Shown here: in pieces, positions 11,366-23,793 of the stretch
Layout: each line of letters starts with the position of its first letter
Position numbering within the stretch: position 1 is the stretch's first letter
Source of the DNA: Taxillus chinensis
Taxonomy: Eukaryota; Streptophyta; Magnoliopsida; Santalales; Loranthaceae
Length of the DNA stretch: 64,000 nt
Direction: 5' to 3'
Assembly (NCBI GenBank): GCA_023512835.1
Contig: CM042092.1
Location: 51,962,400-52,026,399 of the forward strand
Made by a program: the position numbers and the translations under genes
The notes under the pieces: generated by a model
What the model saw: the letters and a program-made list of their open reading frames with translations, nothing else
The model's database searches: none
Told to the model about the DNA's origin: nothing

Positions 11366-11993
11366 CTATGTCGACTCTTCTTTTGCCACGCACCGCAATA
11401 ACACCATGTCATGATTTCGCTTATATAGAATGGGACCATCAAGGTAATAATTGGATGCCGACCTTCGGATATTTCTTTTATCAGACTCAGAGGCCTCCGC
11501 CGGGTATTCTTGCTTAAACAAATACTGTCTGATGTCATCATACCAGGGCTTTTCCTCGGTATTTCCTTCGATGGCCATACAATGTGAAGGAGTATCTTGT
11601 ATGCGAATGTCGAAAGACTGAACTTCCAACTTTGTGTCTAGCCGAAGGAGGGAGGCTAGAGTTGTAAGTGCGTTGGGAATCTGATTGTACTCCCTGGGCA
11701 TATGCTCAAATGTAATGTCTTCAAACTGCTCAGCTAACTCTGCAACATGCTTCCGATATGGGATTAATTTGTGGTTCCGAGTCTCCCATTCTCTCCTTAC
11801 TTGAAAAATGATAAGCGCGAGAATCACCAAACACTCGTAATTTTTTAATTCCTTTGCTAATTGCTTCTTGGAGCCCCATCACACGGGCTTCATATTCCGC
11901 CACATTGTTGGTACAAGGGAAGGTTAACTTTGCCGCCATTGGGAAATGTTCGCCTTTTGGAGATATCAGGATGGCCCCAATACCGTGTACCAA
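11366..11993 (-). pseudogene. archaeal-type RNase H of the Tat lineage (broken)
   Basis: The segment from 11993 reads GIGAILISPKGEHFPMAAKL and then CTNNVAEYEA and LRVFGDSRAY, matching the second RNase H found after the RT-RNase H module in Tat/Ogre elements. It passes with a frameshift near 11800 into a linker (LAEQFEDITFEHMPREYNQI) that leads to the integrase. The end is an in-frame TAG at 11366-11368, immediately before the integrase frame. The role in the family is debated; it may have replaced or supplemented the first RNase H. Confidence 0.8.
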
Positions 11994-12207
11994 AAGACTA
12001 GAGCTCCATCAAACCACATAGTCCACATGTCGATACTTCGGCCGTAATGATGTTGATGTACTCATCCTGGAAAGCCAATAGTCATAGGCTCATAATCTTC
12101 TAATGCTCTGTCTGCCAAGTAATCGGCTATTGCACTTCCTTTTATGGCTTTCCAGAGGCACGTAGATGATATCATATTCCGACAGGATCAACTCGCCACT
12201 TGGCGAT

Positions 12208-13607
12208 TCATCCAGAGATGGATGGTTTTTCCAAGAGATATTTGAGTGGATCATGCTTGGAGATCAGCCATGTAGTATGATAAAGAGTATCTTGCCTCAA
12301 TCTTCTTGTTATCCAAACAAGGGCACAACATGTCTTTTCCAATGGTGTATAGTTTTCTTCATTGATAGTGAACTTCTTCGAGATAATAAATGGCCTGCTC
12401 CTTCTTCCAGGTAGAATCATGTTGCCCTAAGACACAACCCATTGAGGACTCCTGAGCAGTCAAGTATAAGATCAAAGGTCTGCTGCACCTGGTGGGACCA
12501 AAACAGGTGGATTGGACGGATATTGTTTGATCTGTCAAAGGTTTCTTGACACTTGTCATTCCAACCTGTCCTGGATTGTTCTTCCGTAATGTCTTGAAAA
12601 TGGGTTCACATGTGGCTGTCAATTGTGAAATGAACCGAGCAATATAATTCAATCGCCCGAGGAATCCTCTAACCTCCTTGATGGTTCGTGGTGGGGGCAT
12701 CCCTTGGATAGCTCGAACTTTGTCTGGATCAATTTCCACTCCTTTTTGGCTCACAACGAAACCTAATAGTTTTCCCGACATGGCTCCAAAAGTGCATTTT
12801 TCGGGGTTCAATTTGAGCTGATATTTTCGTAGCTTGTTGAAAAGCTTACGGAGTACTTCAATATGATCTTCAATGCTCCGTGATTTAGCTATCATGTCAT
12901 CCACATATACTTCGACTTCTTTATGCATCATATCATGGAATAGGGTCACCATGGCTCGTTGATAAGTTGCTCCTGCATTCTTCAGGCCAAATGGCATCAT
13001 ATTATAACAGAATGTGCCCCAAAGTGTCGTAAATGTGGTCCTCTCCTTGTGTTCGGGGGCCATACGAATCTGATTGTAGCCTGAGAAGCCATCCATGAAT
13101 GAGAATAGGGCATGTTTTGCTGTGTTATCAACTAGTGTATCAATATGAGGAAGCGGGAAGTTGTCTTTTGGGATGGCCCAATTCAAATCTCGATAATCGA
13201 CACACATGCGAACCTTGCCTCCTTTCTTTGGTACTGGTACAACATTGGCCACCCATTCTGGATAGTAGGAGACACTTAGAAAACCTGCGTCCCATTGCTT
13301 TCTGACTTCTTCTTTAATCTTGAGTAAAGCATCTCCGGTCTCATTCTTCGCAATTTCGCTTGTCTTGGCTTGCACTCTGGCTTTACTAGTATGTGGTCTT
13401 GCCTATGTCGGTGTCTAATCCCGGCATATCTTGATATGACCAAGCAAAAACATCTATGTAGCTTCTCAATAGCTCAATTAATTGCTTCTTGATATTGGCA
13501 GCTATTAAGGACCCTACCCTCAATTCTTTTGGTTCAGTTGTCGTCCCCAAATTCATCGTTTCTACTGGGTCTTCACTTGGAATGGGTAAACGGTCGTCCC
13601 TTTCCAA
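12208..13607 (-). pseudogene. Ogre reverse transcriptase and RNase H (broken)
   Basis: The N-terminal linker (13607-13386) contains ELLRSYIDVFAWSYQDMPGLD, a standard lead-in to Tat RT, and ends at a stop. The RT core (13375-12359) shows VRMCVDYRDLNWAIPKDNFP, LFSFMDGFSGYNQIRM, MPFGLKNAGATYQR and the catalytic YVDDM. The first RNase H follows in another frame (12420-12208) with TPLEKTCCALVWITRRLR. At least two frame changes (near 13380 and 12400) disable the gene. It would copy element RNA into DNA in cytoplasmic particles. Confidence 0.88.
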
Positions 13608-13941
13608 TAGGCGTATGATCTCTCCCCTGTAGTTCGGGTGTCTCCTCTACCTCATTCTCATCGACTTCAAACACCGGGCTGCTCCCAATTTGGACTTTGG
13701 TCAAACCTTAGGCATCTCATTTCACTTTCGCATACGATGTTCTCATTGACATTGTGATACACCTTATAAGAGGATGACAAGTTGGTAACCAAATATGATA
13801 TGCATATGTCATGAATGGAATGCACCATGAAAGATTTGAAGAAACACATTTTATTGGAAAGCTTTTAATAAAAACAAATGTTCACGACTTCAAAAGACAT
13901 TAAAATAGAAAACAAGTAAAATCCCAGTGACCCCTTAAACA
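13608..13941 (-). other. spacer between protease and RT; possible Ogre pol intron
   Basis: AT-rich sequence with stops in all frames separates the protease/G-patch frame from the RT lead-in. Ogre elements are known to carry a spliced intron at exactly this place. Coding similarity resumes near 13680 on the - strand (FEVDENEVEETPEL in one frame). I cannot fix donor and acceptor without a transcript. Confidence 0.45.
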
Positions 13942-15106
13942 TTACATTATGGGGAGGTCCAGGCTGGTCCAATTGTTTAATGGTTGGTTGGAATCCTCTC
14001 GCGCCACCAGAACCATCTCGCTCGGTGCATGCTCGTCTGTGTCCAAGGCAGCTACAATCCTTGTCTTGGGCTCAGGTTGGCTCTTGTGGATAAACCCTCC
14101 AGTCCGGAATGTAATATGTAAGGGGGGAAAGCTCCTCTTTCCCTCTTGTATTGGCCTTTTCTGCAACTTTGTCATTCTAATTTCCTTCTTTTTGGCAGCT
14201 TCCCTCTGTCTGTCAGCTCTTGTAGGCATGTAACCTAACCCAAACTTCTCGGTATTTTCTTGAATGGTCAATGGTTTTTGGATTCCTTGAGCCTTTGGGC
14301 CTAATCCTTGCCCTGGTTTGTACCCCTGTTTGATCATGGTGGCTGCAACCATTCTTGAAGCCTTCGAGAGATATTGGTTTGGAGCAAAAATGACATTCAC
14401 CATCTCAAATGCCCGATAGGAGCATTCTGGCACATCCTCATTGTTTTCAATATAGGGGACTGATGCTGGCTTGGTGACGTGGAAACTTGTCTCTCCAAAG
14501 ATGCAAATGAGTTGGTCTCCCATTGCAAATTTCATCTTTTGGTGGAGGCTTGATGGCACTTGCTCTGCCATGTGGATCCAAGGTCTTCCCAACAAACAGC
14601 TATAATAGGGTGTAATGTCCATCACCTGAAATTCTACCATAAAGGTAGCTGGTCCAATCAGTAGTGGAATGTCTAGGGTTCCCACTATGTCACGTTTTCC
14701 TCCATCGAATGCTCGTACCTTCATTGTACAAGGGCGCATATAGGATGCATAAGGGCATAATATTCAAGGGCATAATATTCAAGGCAGAGCTGTTGTCAAT
14801 AAGAACTCGGGCTATGGTATGCTCCTTACACTTGACAGTAATGTGCAGAGCTTTTATGTGTCCCTTCCCTTCCTGGGGCAGCTCGTCATCTCCAAAGCTG
14901 ATGACGTTGTCCATAATGAGGTTACTAGTGAGTCCATTCACATTCGCCACTGGGATGGTTGGAGGAACATATGCTTGGCTCAGAACCTTCATTAGTGCTT
15001 CCCGGTGAGGTTGGGAATCCATCATTAATAAGAGCAATGAGATGCGAGCCGGTTGTCGACTTAGCTGATCCACAATGTTATATTCACTTTGTTTCATGAG
15101 TTTCAA
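13942..15106 (-). pseudogene. Ogre protease plus G-patch-like segment (broken)
   Basis: From 15106 the frame has the typical Tat lead-in (LMKQSEYNIVDQLSRQPARI) and the aspartic protease active site as VLIDNSSALNIMP. The usual D-x-G is here D-N-S, with a small duplication NIMPLNIMPL just after it. A frame change near 14700 leads to the second half of the protease (VMDITPYYSCLLGRPWIH) and then a G-patch-like run (GYKPGQGLGPKAQGI) and a basic tail. The changed active site and frame break suggest it is inactive. Confidence 0.8.
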
Positions 15107-15215
15107 AAATTCTGTGGTCTCTTCTTCAGTGACCGGTGCTCCTTTCTTTGTTGCCTCCAGTGTTGGCTTAATGTCGGGTTATGCGGCTTTTTCTTTCCTT
15201 GCTTTGTCAGCCATA

Positions 15216-16298
15216 TCAGGGGCATATGCCCGACCGCTCCTGGTTTTCTTTTCTCATTGCGGTGGCTCCTTGGATTACTTCACAGCTATAGTTCCATGGG
15301 ACTGCTTTATCCGTCTTGTAAGGGAAAGGGGTAGGAACTTGTATGGTGAGCGGTGTAATTCCATGAGGCAGTTGCGGGATCTCTGTTTTCGTCTTCTTGT
15401 CTGGCACAAGATTTGCATCATGTATAGTGAGAGGTCTGATTCCATGTGGTAGTAGTGGGATTTCTGAAGTCTTCACGTTCAAGATAAGGGGTGTTGGCAC
15501 CCATGATGGTTTGCATGACATATCTCCTTGGATCATATGGCTTTGATTGTCCGTATCTTCTCTTGAGAATTCGATTATCCTTTGATCCATCAGTTTTTTG
15601 CACCACCTCGGAAAACTCACTACATTCTTCGATGTCATGTCCCTGCGACATCTTGTGGTATGGGCATTGTTTTTCCATATGTACCCCATTCTCTGCTTCT
15701 GATGTGTCTTTGGCTTGTACATATCCATGTTCTTGTAGCAACTGAAACAAATACACCTTTTTCATATATATATTTGTGAAGCCTTCTCCAATCGTCCTTC
15801 AGTCTCGATACTGGCTACATTATTGGAGTGTTCTGGGAGAGGGTTGTTGTTCACATTTGGCGTCCCCGTCATTGTGGAAAAATCTAACCAATTTGCATCT
15901 TTCAAAGCTTGGACCTTCCTTTTGAATGCTATGCAGTTTTCAATATCATGTCCTACTCCACCAGCATGATACACGCATCTAGCATCTGGTTTGTACCAAG
16001 CCGGGGGAGGAGACCTTATTTCTCCCAAGGGTGTAGGGAGTACCAACCTTGCTTCTAAAAGCTTGGCATATAATTCCGCATATGTCATTGGAATTGGATC
16101 AAGCTCTTGCCGTGGCCAACGAGGGGCCTGATTCGATCCTGCATGTTGGGTTTGGGCCTTTGGTTGCCCCTGTCCTTGGAATGCGGGTCTAGGTCCTTCC
16201 GAGGGTCGACGCCCTTGGTTGCTCTTGGTATGGTGCTCTCGGTTGAAATGGGTTTGGTGCCATTGGATATGGAAATGGAACCCCTCCTTGTGGCAAAT
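15216..16298 (-). pseudogene. Ogre gag, C-terminal part after the nested insertion (broken)
   Basis: This continues the gag frame cut at 25785 by the nested Tekay element. It contains a Pro/Gln-rich stretch, then PMTYAELYAKLLEARLVLP and a C/H finger CVYHAGGVGHDIENC. After a stop near 15762 a second, related finger follows, CPYHKMSQGHDIEEC (15765-15418). Gag forms the particle and binds element RNA. Frame changes near 15420-15760 and probably near 16200 break the frame. Confidence 0.75.
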
Positions 16299-17283
16299 TG
16301 TCACGCTCCTAAATCCTGAAACCAACAGGACTAGGTACGCGACTTCCCCACGCCCACTTCGGGGTCGAGGGGTAGGTGACTGATTCAACCCTGTACAATA
16401 CTACAACAGGGGTAGCATTGTACTTGTAAATATTCCAATGCAACATACAAGACATGAATAAATATGTCTGCAAATAATATTACTGAAGTCCAGCTAATCA
16501 AGTTTGTACAACTGTCACGGACCCATGTCCGGAAAATAAATAAAATAAATAACTAGTAAACGAGTTCATGGGAAATAATCCTACTTAAAGTGGTCCCGAC
16601 CTGCTCCGCTATGGCTCCAACTACTATCCCCTACAACCTGTAGGAAATAAAAATAAGGGATGAGCATAATTGCCCAGTAGGTGATCCCCATCTCCACTAT
16701 CCCATACATAATTCCTAAGTCTATATGACAGTGTAGGCTTGTGACAGTGTAGTGTAACACACTCCCATGATTAAATTTCATTTATGTTACACGTCAGACA
16801 TCACATCATATTTCAATCATTTAAGGTTTGCACCGGCAATTTATCCGTCCAAAGGAATTCCCGCTACCAACTCTAGGAATTCAAATCACAATTAAACAAC
16901 CATATGCGGGACCCGTGGTGTCTCTAACGACAACCTGCCACATATGGGACCCGGGTACCAGCCACGTAGGGGACCTGCGGCCTCTTGCCAGCCCTATGTG
17001 GGATCCGCGGTTACCCAAACAACTCCACCACCCAGTTTACACACATAATCAAATAAATAAATAAATAAATAAAAACACACACGTATAACAGTAAATCCAA
17101 CAACGTTTATTTAATTAAGCTAACCGAACAAAAATCAAGCCGTTATCATAATGTCAAACCAAACATGTTAAGGCCGTAAATGTATATAAATAAAATCTTT
17201 AACCAAACATTTTTTTTAAATTTGTTTTCCCTTCATATACATATGTGTAAGTATACGTTTGTATAAACATTAATATATTTATC

Positions 17284-17336
<53 letters not shown>

Positions 17337-17879
17337 TTATACAAATAAGTGAACCCACTGCGCCGCGCCGTCCCCCACCACGACGATCGCCCACCTGGTC
17401 GGCGCCTTGGGCTTGCCGACTGACCAGACTATCTCAGACAGTCTGGTGCTTGCCACGTAGAAGGCCAGGCCGAACTTGGCCTGGTGCAGACATAGAACAC
17501 ATATTTAAAAGTGTGTGGTGACACCAAGCCGCCCCCCCCCCCCCCCCTTCTTTTTTTTTTTCCTTTACTTCTTTCCACAGACTGTCAGGCCACATGAAGC
17601 AATCTACAGCTCCCCAAATGTTGTACCCAGACGGACAAGCCGACACAAGTGATGGCAGTCGCTCGTGTATATATATAAATAGGTATATAATCGAATATGT
17701 GTTCCTATGGCAACCGTAGACATGCGATTTAATAGTAAGAAAATGAAGAATCCCCTACCCGATAAAGTGTCGAAGGATCCAAGGAACGCAACGTCAAGTC
17801 CTCTTCTTTACTAGCTCTGCGCATACGAAAGAGACGTAGGGTTTGACCCTAGATGTCTTCTATTTATACTCTTATAGAT

Positions 17880-17949
<70 letters not shown>

Positions 17950-18281
17950 GATAATAACCTTAGTGATAATAATAATAACTTATTAGTAATGATAATCCAA
18001 TAGTAATAAATATAATGATAATAATAATAATAATAGGATTAGTAATAATATTAATAACAACAAATACATAATTAATCCTATTAAAAAAAATATGAATATT
18101 AATAACATAACATATAGATAATTATAATTATTCTAATAATTATAATTACATCAAATAATGAACTCATATCAACATTAATAACTTCTCCCAAAATATCAAA
18201 ACTAAGGTCACGCTATCGAATAGATATTTCCAAACTCCATCCGAGCCTAACTTCCAATCTCACACAGTACGGGTCTTCACA
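16299..18281 (-). repeat. 3' LTR of the nested Tekay element
   Basis: It begins TGTCACGCTCC and ends GTCTTCACA on the + strand, matching 23794-25780 with few differences apart from AT-microsatellite length (17287-17335 and 17882-17946), the C/T tract near 17534 and one deletion of about 50 bp. A TATA box (GAGTATAAATAG, - strand) lies near 17862-17873. Confidence 0.93.
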
Positions 18282-18296
18282 TCCTCCCCACCTTAG
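18282..18296 (-). other. polypurine tract of the nested Tekay element
   Basis: The - strand reads CCTAAGGTGGGGAGGA immediately before the LTR start TGTGAAGACC. Just upstream on the - strand is a perfect hairpin CTTTTCG-GGGA-CGAAAAG. A second copy of this box sits 270 bp further upstream at the stop codon. Confidence 0.85.
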
Positions 18297-18562
18297 GACT
18301 TTTCGTCCCCGAAAAGACAAGCTATCACTAAAGAGGGAACATTTCACTGCGCAGGCTAAGATAATTATATACCACCTAACGATAACTTAACAAGATAAAC
18401 TAAATAACACCACAAACAAAATAATCAATGACTCATCAAATCACACGCAACCAAAAATATTAACAATCATAAACACAATAAAGAAGACAACAGGTTAACT
18501 AAACAACAGCAACAAGATCAACTACCTCAACGCACGGTAAGGATCTTGACATCCTCCCCACC

Positions 18563-19968
18563 TTAGGACTGCTCGTCCTCGAACAGCTCGGGGTGAAGAG
18601 CACGCATCTGACTCTCCCGCTCCCGGGTCTGCTCCTCCAAATTTCGGTGGCGCCACAAAACTCGGACCAACGGAATCGTCTTGCCTCGCAAGACCTGCTC
18701 CCGCCGGTCTAAAATCTGAACTGGTGCCTCTACAACAGAACCATCATCAGCTTGCTCTATCTCACGCCAATCTAGCATATGGGTAGGATCCGGGTAATAT
18801 TTCCGTAACTGGGAGACATGAAAAATATCATGAGCACGAGCCAACTCAAGTGGTAACTCCAATCAATAGGCAACCGGTCCCACAACAGCAATAATAAGAA
18901 AAGGACCCACAAATCGAGGTGAGAGTTTGGACCCTCGCCCAAATCGTCTATGCCCCCGTCGTGGTGAGACTCGTAAGAAGACGCGATCCCCTACGACAAA
19001 CTGTAGCGGTCGCCGCCACCTATTAGCATATGATTTCTGTCGACTCTGGGCCGTCAACATCTGCTGTCGGATCAGCTGAACCAACTCAGTAGTCTCCTGA
19101 ATCATATCGGGACCCAAAACAACTGCCTCCCCTGCCTGGGCCCAACATAGAGGGGAGCGACACGGTCGCCCATACAATGCCTCATATGGCGCCATTCCTA
19201 TCGTAGCCTGATAGCTGTTGTTATAGGAGAACTCCACCAAGGGAAGGTGAGCCTCCCAACTACCACCAAAATCCAACACACAAGCACGGAGCATATCCTC
19301 AAGAATCTGAATAGTGCATTCGGACTGGCCATCTGTCTGAGGGTGGTAAGCTGTACTCAAATTCACTCGGGTGCCCAATGCACGCTGCAGCTGCCGCCAG
19401 AACTGCGAAGTGAACCGAGCATCCCTATCAGAAACAATCGACAAAGGCACACCATGCAATCGCACCACCACGTCGACATAACGCTGTCCCAAAGTCCGAA
19501 CTGGATTGGTCTCACGAATTGGAATAAAGTGGGCAGATTTCGTCAAACGGTCCACAACAACCCAAATAGTATCATGGCCTCTAGAACGAGGAAGCCCTGT
19601 GACAAAGTCCATAGTCACATGGTCCCACTTCCATTCTGGCACAGGTAACGACTGCAACTCACCGGTAGACCACAAATGCTCGGCCTTGACCTGCTGGCAT
19701 GTCAAGCACCGTCGAACAAACTCCGCAACAGCCTTCTTAAGGCCCGACCACCAGAACTGTTGCCGAACAGCGTGATACATCTTGTTTCCCCCGGGTGAAC
19801 AGCCAAACGAGAGTGATGGAATTCCCGTAGAATCGCCTCCCGGAGAGAAAATGGAACTATCAATCGACCTCGATAGCGCAACACATGGTCAGAATCCTCT
19901 GTCCAATCCGTGGGAAGTACGGCAGTCTGAATCTGATCCCGGAGGATCTCACAATCAACATCCCCCAA
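18563..19968 (-). pseudogene. Tekay integrase and chromodomain (broken)
   Basis: From 19968: DVDCEILRDQIQ, then the zinc-binding HHSRLAVHPGE and RRCLTCQQVKAEH, the core with WVVVDRLTKSAHFIP, SIVSDRDARFTSQFW and AYHPQTDGQSE (the three acidic residues are present), a GPY/F-like region (LSPRFVGPFLI) and the chromodomain tail ending FEDEQS. Compared with the + strand copy there is a 1-bp deletion near 19785 and a CGA->TGA stop at 18863-18865. The chromodomain of this clade is thought to direct insertion to heterochromatin. Confidence 0.9.
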
Positions 19969-20028
19969 CTAACCTTCAATAACCTGACGTTGCAACTCAG
20001 GCACCGCTATAACCACGCTCAACATACC

Positions 20029-21470
20029 CTATACTGCTCCTTGCACTGGTTGTAACCTCAGAGCAGCTAGTAGCCCTATCATCTCCCATTCCTTGACAGC
20101 ACAGAGGGCCACTACGGCTTGGCTCTTCCGGATCAGGGCATCAGCTACTACATTCCCTTTCCCAAGTGTATACTGAAGATCGAACTGAAATTGCTGCATA
20201 TACTCTACCCAACGCCTCTGCCTAAGATTCAGATCCCTTTGAGAGAAGATGTACTGCAAACTCTTGTGGTCAGTATATACCACAAACTTCTCCCCAAGGA
20301 GATAGTGCTGCCAACTCTTCAATGCAAAGATCACTGTAGCCAGCTCTAAATCGTGCGTAGGGTAGTTCTTCTCATGGGTCTTCAACTGGCGGAACCATAA
20401 GCAATTACCTGCCCTTCCTGCATGAGCACGCAACCCAATCCAACATTAGAGGCATCACAGTAGACCTCATAGGGTACACCCTCCTGTGGTAGGACCAGGA
20501 TAGGTGCTGAAGTCAATCTGGCCTTCAGCTTTTTGAAAGCCTCCTCACAAGCATCCGACCAGTCAAACCGCACTCCCTTTCGAGTCAAGCCAGTCATCGG
20601 TGCAGCTAATCGGGAGAAGTCCTTGACATACCTCCTATAATAACCCGCCAACCCCAGAAAACTCCGAATCTCAAAAACATTCGTTGGCCGCTTCCAAGAC
20701 ATCACTACCTCAATCTTGCCAGGATCCACTGTAATACCCTCCGATGACACCACATGCCCTAAAAATTTCACCCGTTGCAGCCAAAAATCACACTTCGTGA
20801 ATTTTGCGTATAGTCTATGGTCCCTCAACGTCTGCAACACCGCCTGTAGATGCTCCTCATGCTCGTACTCTGTTCGGGAATAAATCAAAATATCATCAAT
20901 AAAGACTACCACGAACTGATCGAGATAGGGTGTGAAAATCTGGTTCATCAACCCCACGAACACCGCTGGGGCATTTGTGAGCCCAAAGGGCATCACTAGC
21001 CACTCATAATGGCCATATCTACAACTGAAGGCTGTCTTCGGGATATCAGACTCCTGCACACGTAGCTGATGGTATCCAGACCTCAGATCGATCTTGGAAA
21101 ACCAACGGGCACCCCTGAGCTGGTCAAACAAATCATCGATCCTCGGTAGGGGGTATCGGTTCTTCACTGTCACCTGGTTCAACCGTCGGTAGTCAATACA
21201 CAACCGAAGCGAACCATCCGCCTTTTTGGCGAATAACACCGGAGCACTCCAAGGCGAACTACTCCGTCTAATAAAGCCACGCACCAAAAGATCATCAATC
21301 TGCCTCTTGAGCTCTCTGAGCTCAACTGGTGCCATCTTGTAAGCCGCCAATCTGATAGGTGCTGTGCCCGGTAGCAATTCTATCGAAAAGTCCACTTCTC
21401 TCTCTGGTGGTAAATCAACCAAGTCTTCGGGAAATACGTCAGAAAACTGATCCACCACCTTAGGTAACAC
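20029..21470 (-). pseudogene. Tekay reverse transcriptase and RNase H (broken)
   Basis: From 21470: a linker with [18 protein letters not shown] motifs [46 protein letters not shown] and the catalytic [11 protein letters not shown], then RNase H with [17 protein letters not shown] 1-bp deletion near 20392 shifts the frame, and RNase H continues from 20433 ([29 protein letters not shown]). TAG stops at 20029-20031 and 19969-19971 stand where the + strand copy has CAG. It is separated from gag-protease by another CAG/CAA->TAG at 21486-21488. Confidence 0.9.
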
Positions 21471-21485
21471 CGCCTTACCCTCCCG

Positions 21486-23296
21486 CTAGGTGTCAACAAG
21501 TGTCAGACTGGCCAACTGATGGGTTACATCACCCCATCCTTGCCTCAAAGGCCCCAGCTTACATGCATCGTCAGACCACTCACCCACGAAGGTGCCTCGG
21601 GTGCCCTCAGGTGTGAGAAAGGTCACTCGTTGCCTATAACACTCAATCACCACCTCTACACGGGTCAACCAGTCCATACCCAAAATCACATCAAAAGCAT
21701 CAAAGTGCATTACAAATAGGTTACACCGGAGGTCAACACCTCCGAGAGTAACCTCATATTCCGAACAGACCCTATCAATCACCACCAGGCCCCCTACGGG
21801 TGTATCAACCACAAGGGGCTGATTAACGGTGGTACAAACCAACTTTAGTCCCTCTACAGTGGATTGCGCAATGAACGAGTGTGTAGCACCAGTATCAATC
21901 AAAACAGTACAAATAGTGCGTGAAACCAAAATTGTACCTCTCACCGCAGCTGGCCCCTGACTCGCCTCGTCCACTGGTGGAACTTCTGCCTCCCTGTCAG
22001 TGATAGCATAGTTCCTCCCCTTCTGTACACTGCCGGTGGCTTGACTCATCGTAGCTCGATCATTCTGTCCCTTCTGAGCCTGGGCCTCCCACTGAGGTTG
22101 CTGTGTAACAGGTCGTCCCTGTACTGACTGTCCTGACTGAGCTGGTCTCTGATATGGAGCCCCGCTCCTCTGGCCTTGGTCACGAGGTCGATAAGGCCCC
22201 GTAACACTAGCTAAGCTGGCAGAAGGACACTCTCCTATCCTGTGTCCCAGTCCCCCAGATCGAAAACACTTGAGTGGGTTGCCACTCTTCCGCCTACAAT
22301 CTGCCTCCTTATGTCCCCGAAGTCCGCAGGATCGACACGTCCCTGAAAACCGTGAGGTAGAACTGCTGCCTGAGTTTCCCGTATGTGAGAATTTGGGCAC
22401 CGGCCTCTTGTCTCCCTGTACCTCAGACTGCTCCTCTCTTGGCCTCTTTTGGCTAGGCCCCGATGAGCTCCATGGTTTCTGAGTCCTGATCTGGTTTAAG
22501 TCCCGCTCTCCAATAAGTGCCTTGTTGACCGCGTCACTGTACGTGGTCAACTCCATCATGTTCAGTCCCCTCCTAAGTGATGGTCTCAGCCCATCAATGA
22601 AATCCTGGGTCTTATTAGCCTCAACCCTCCATGACTCGGGGGCAAATCTCCCTAGCTCAGTGAAAGCAGTGACATACTCTGTCACAGTCCGACTGCCCTA
22701 CTCCAAAGTGTAGTACTCCCGTCGCCTCGTCTTCTGCACAGAGCGAGGGAAATACTCTGTGTAGAAGAGCTCCACGAAGTCCTCCCATGCCATCGGGCTC
22801 TCGTGAACATGCTTCACAGCGTTCCACCACCTGCGGGCCCCACCTACTAGGAAATGCGTGGCTAAGCAAACCTTGGCCTCTTCGGGCACCTGGATCAGCT
22901 CGAAAATGTCTTCTGTCAATTTGACCCATTCCTCGGCCTCATCGGGTCTCGTATTCGCCTCAAAATTTGTCGGTTTCTGCTTCAGGAACCGACTCACCCA
23001 GTCGATTGGTACTGCGGGCGGTACTGTCATGAGCTGTGGCTGGCTCTCCTCTAAAACATCCCGCTGCTGCTCTTGCTGAGGTTGTTGCTGCCTCCTCAGT
23101 TCCTCCTGCATCACTTCTCTGGCCACCTCCCTCATGGTACCCTGCATGGCACCCTGGATTTGGTTTAATATTTGAGCCCCAATCTGAGCAGCAATTTCTG
23201 AACCCAAGGCAGGTATTGGAGAACTCTGCTCTCCTTGTGATTCGGACTGAATGGATAGCTCCTCGGCTGGACCTTGAGCCTAGTCTTGGGTGCCAT
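21486..23296 (-). pseudogene. Tekay gag and protease (broken)
   Basis: The likely start is the ATG at 23294-23296 (MAPKTR), followed by a 1-bp deletion near 23279. Gag continues through QILNQIQGAMQGTMREVARE, the capsid-like WVSRFLKQKPTNFEANTRPD and GGARRWWNAVKHVHESP, and two C2HC fingers (CRSCGLRGHKEADC and CFRSGGLGHRIGEC; the second has Ser for its second Cys). The protease site VLIDTGATHSFIA is intact. A TAG at 22698-22700 replaces the CAG of the other copy. Confidence 0.88.
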
Positions 23297-23778
23297 TCTG
23301 CACCAACACATATCAACAATATCTATTAACTACTGCGCACTAGTCAAACAACCAAATTATTTAAACCCATAGGCAGAACCAAGTCCGCCACACAAATAAT
23401 GAGGTCCCTAAGCCTCTTATGCTATTCACCAAATTATGTGGTTATTTACTTAGACCTCCTAAGTTTGAATTAGCACTAGCATTTTCAAATAAGCACAATC
23501 AATCACCAAAGAAAAACAAACCACAGATAGCCAATTGTTTAATCAACACAAGTACATTATTAAAGCATCATTAGCAGATAATTTCTAGTGCCTAGATATG
23601 CACATAATCACGCAGCATGTATGCACCCAACCCAAATGCTTCCTAGGATGATCTGATGAACTCTCAGTCAACCCAGAACACATATAAGGACTGCGTTGAT
23701 CAGGCGCCCTCCCTATAGTCTTCCAAGCTTCTAAGTGTCTATCAACCACCCCTCACTAATCTAGGTCCACTAAACTTG

Positions 23779-23790
23779 GCTCTGATACCA
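23779..23790 (-). other. primer-binding site, initiator Met-tRNA
   Basis: The - strand reads TGGTATCAGAGC three bases inside the 5' LTR, the classic complement to the 3' end of plant initiator methionine tRNA. Confidence 0.95.
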
Positions 23791-23793
23791 ACT

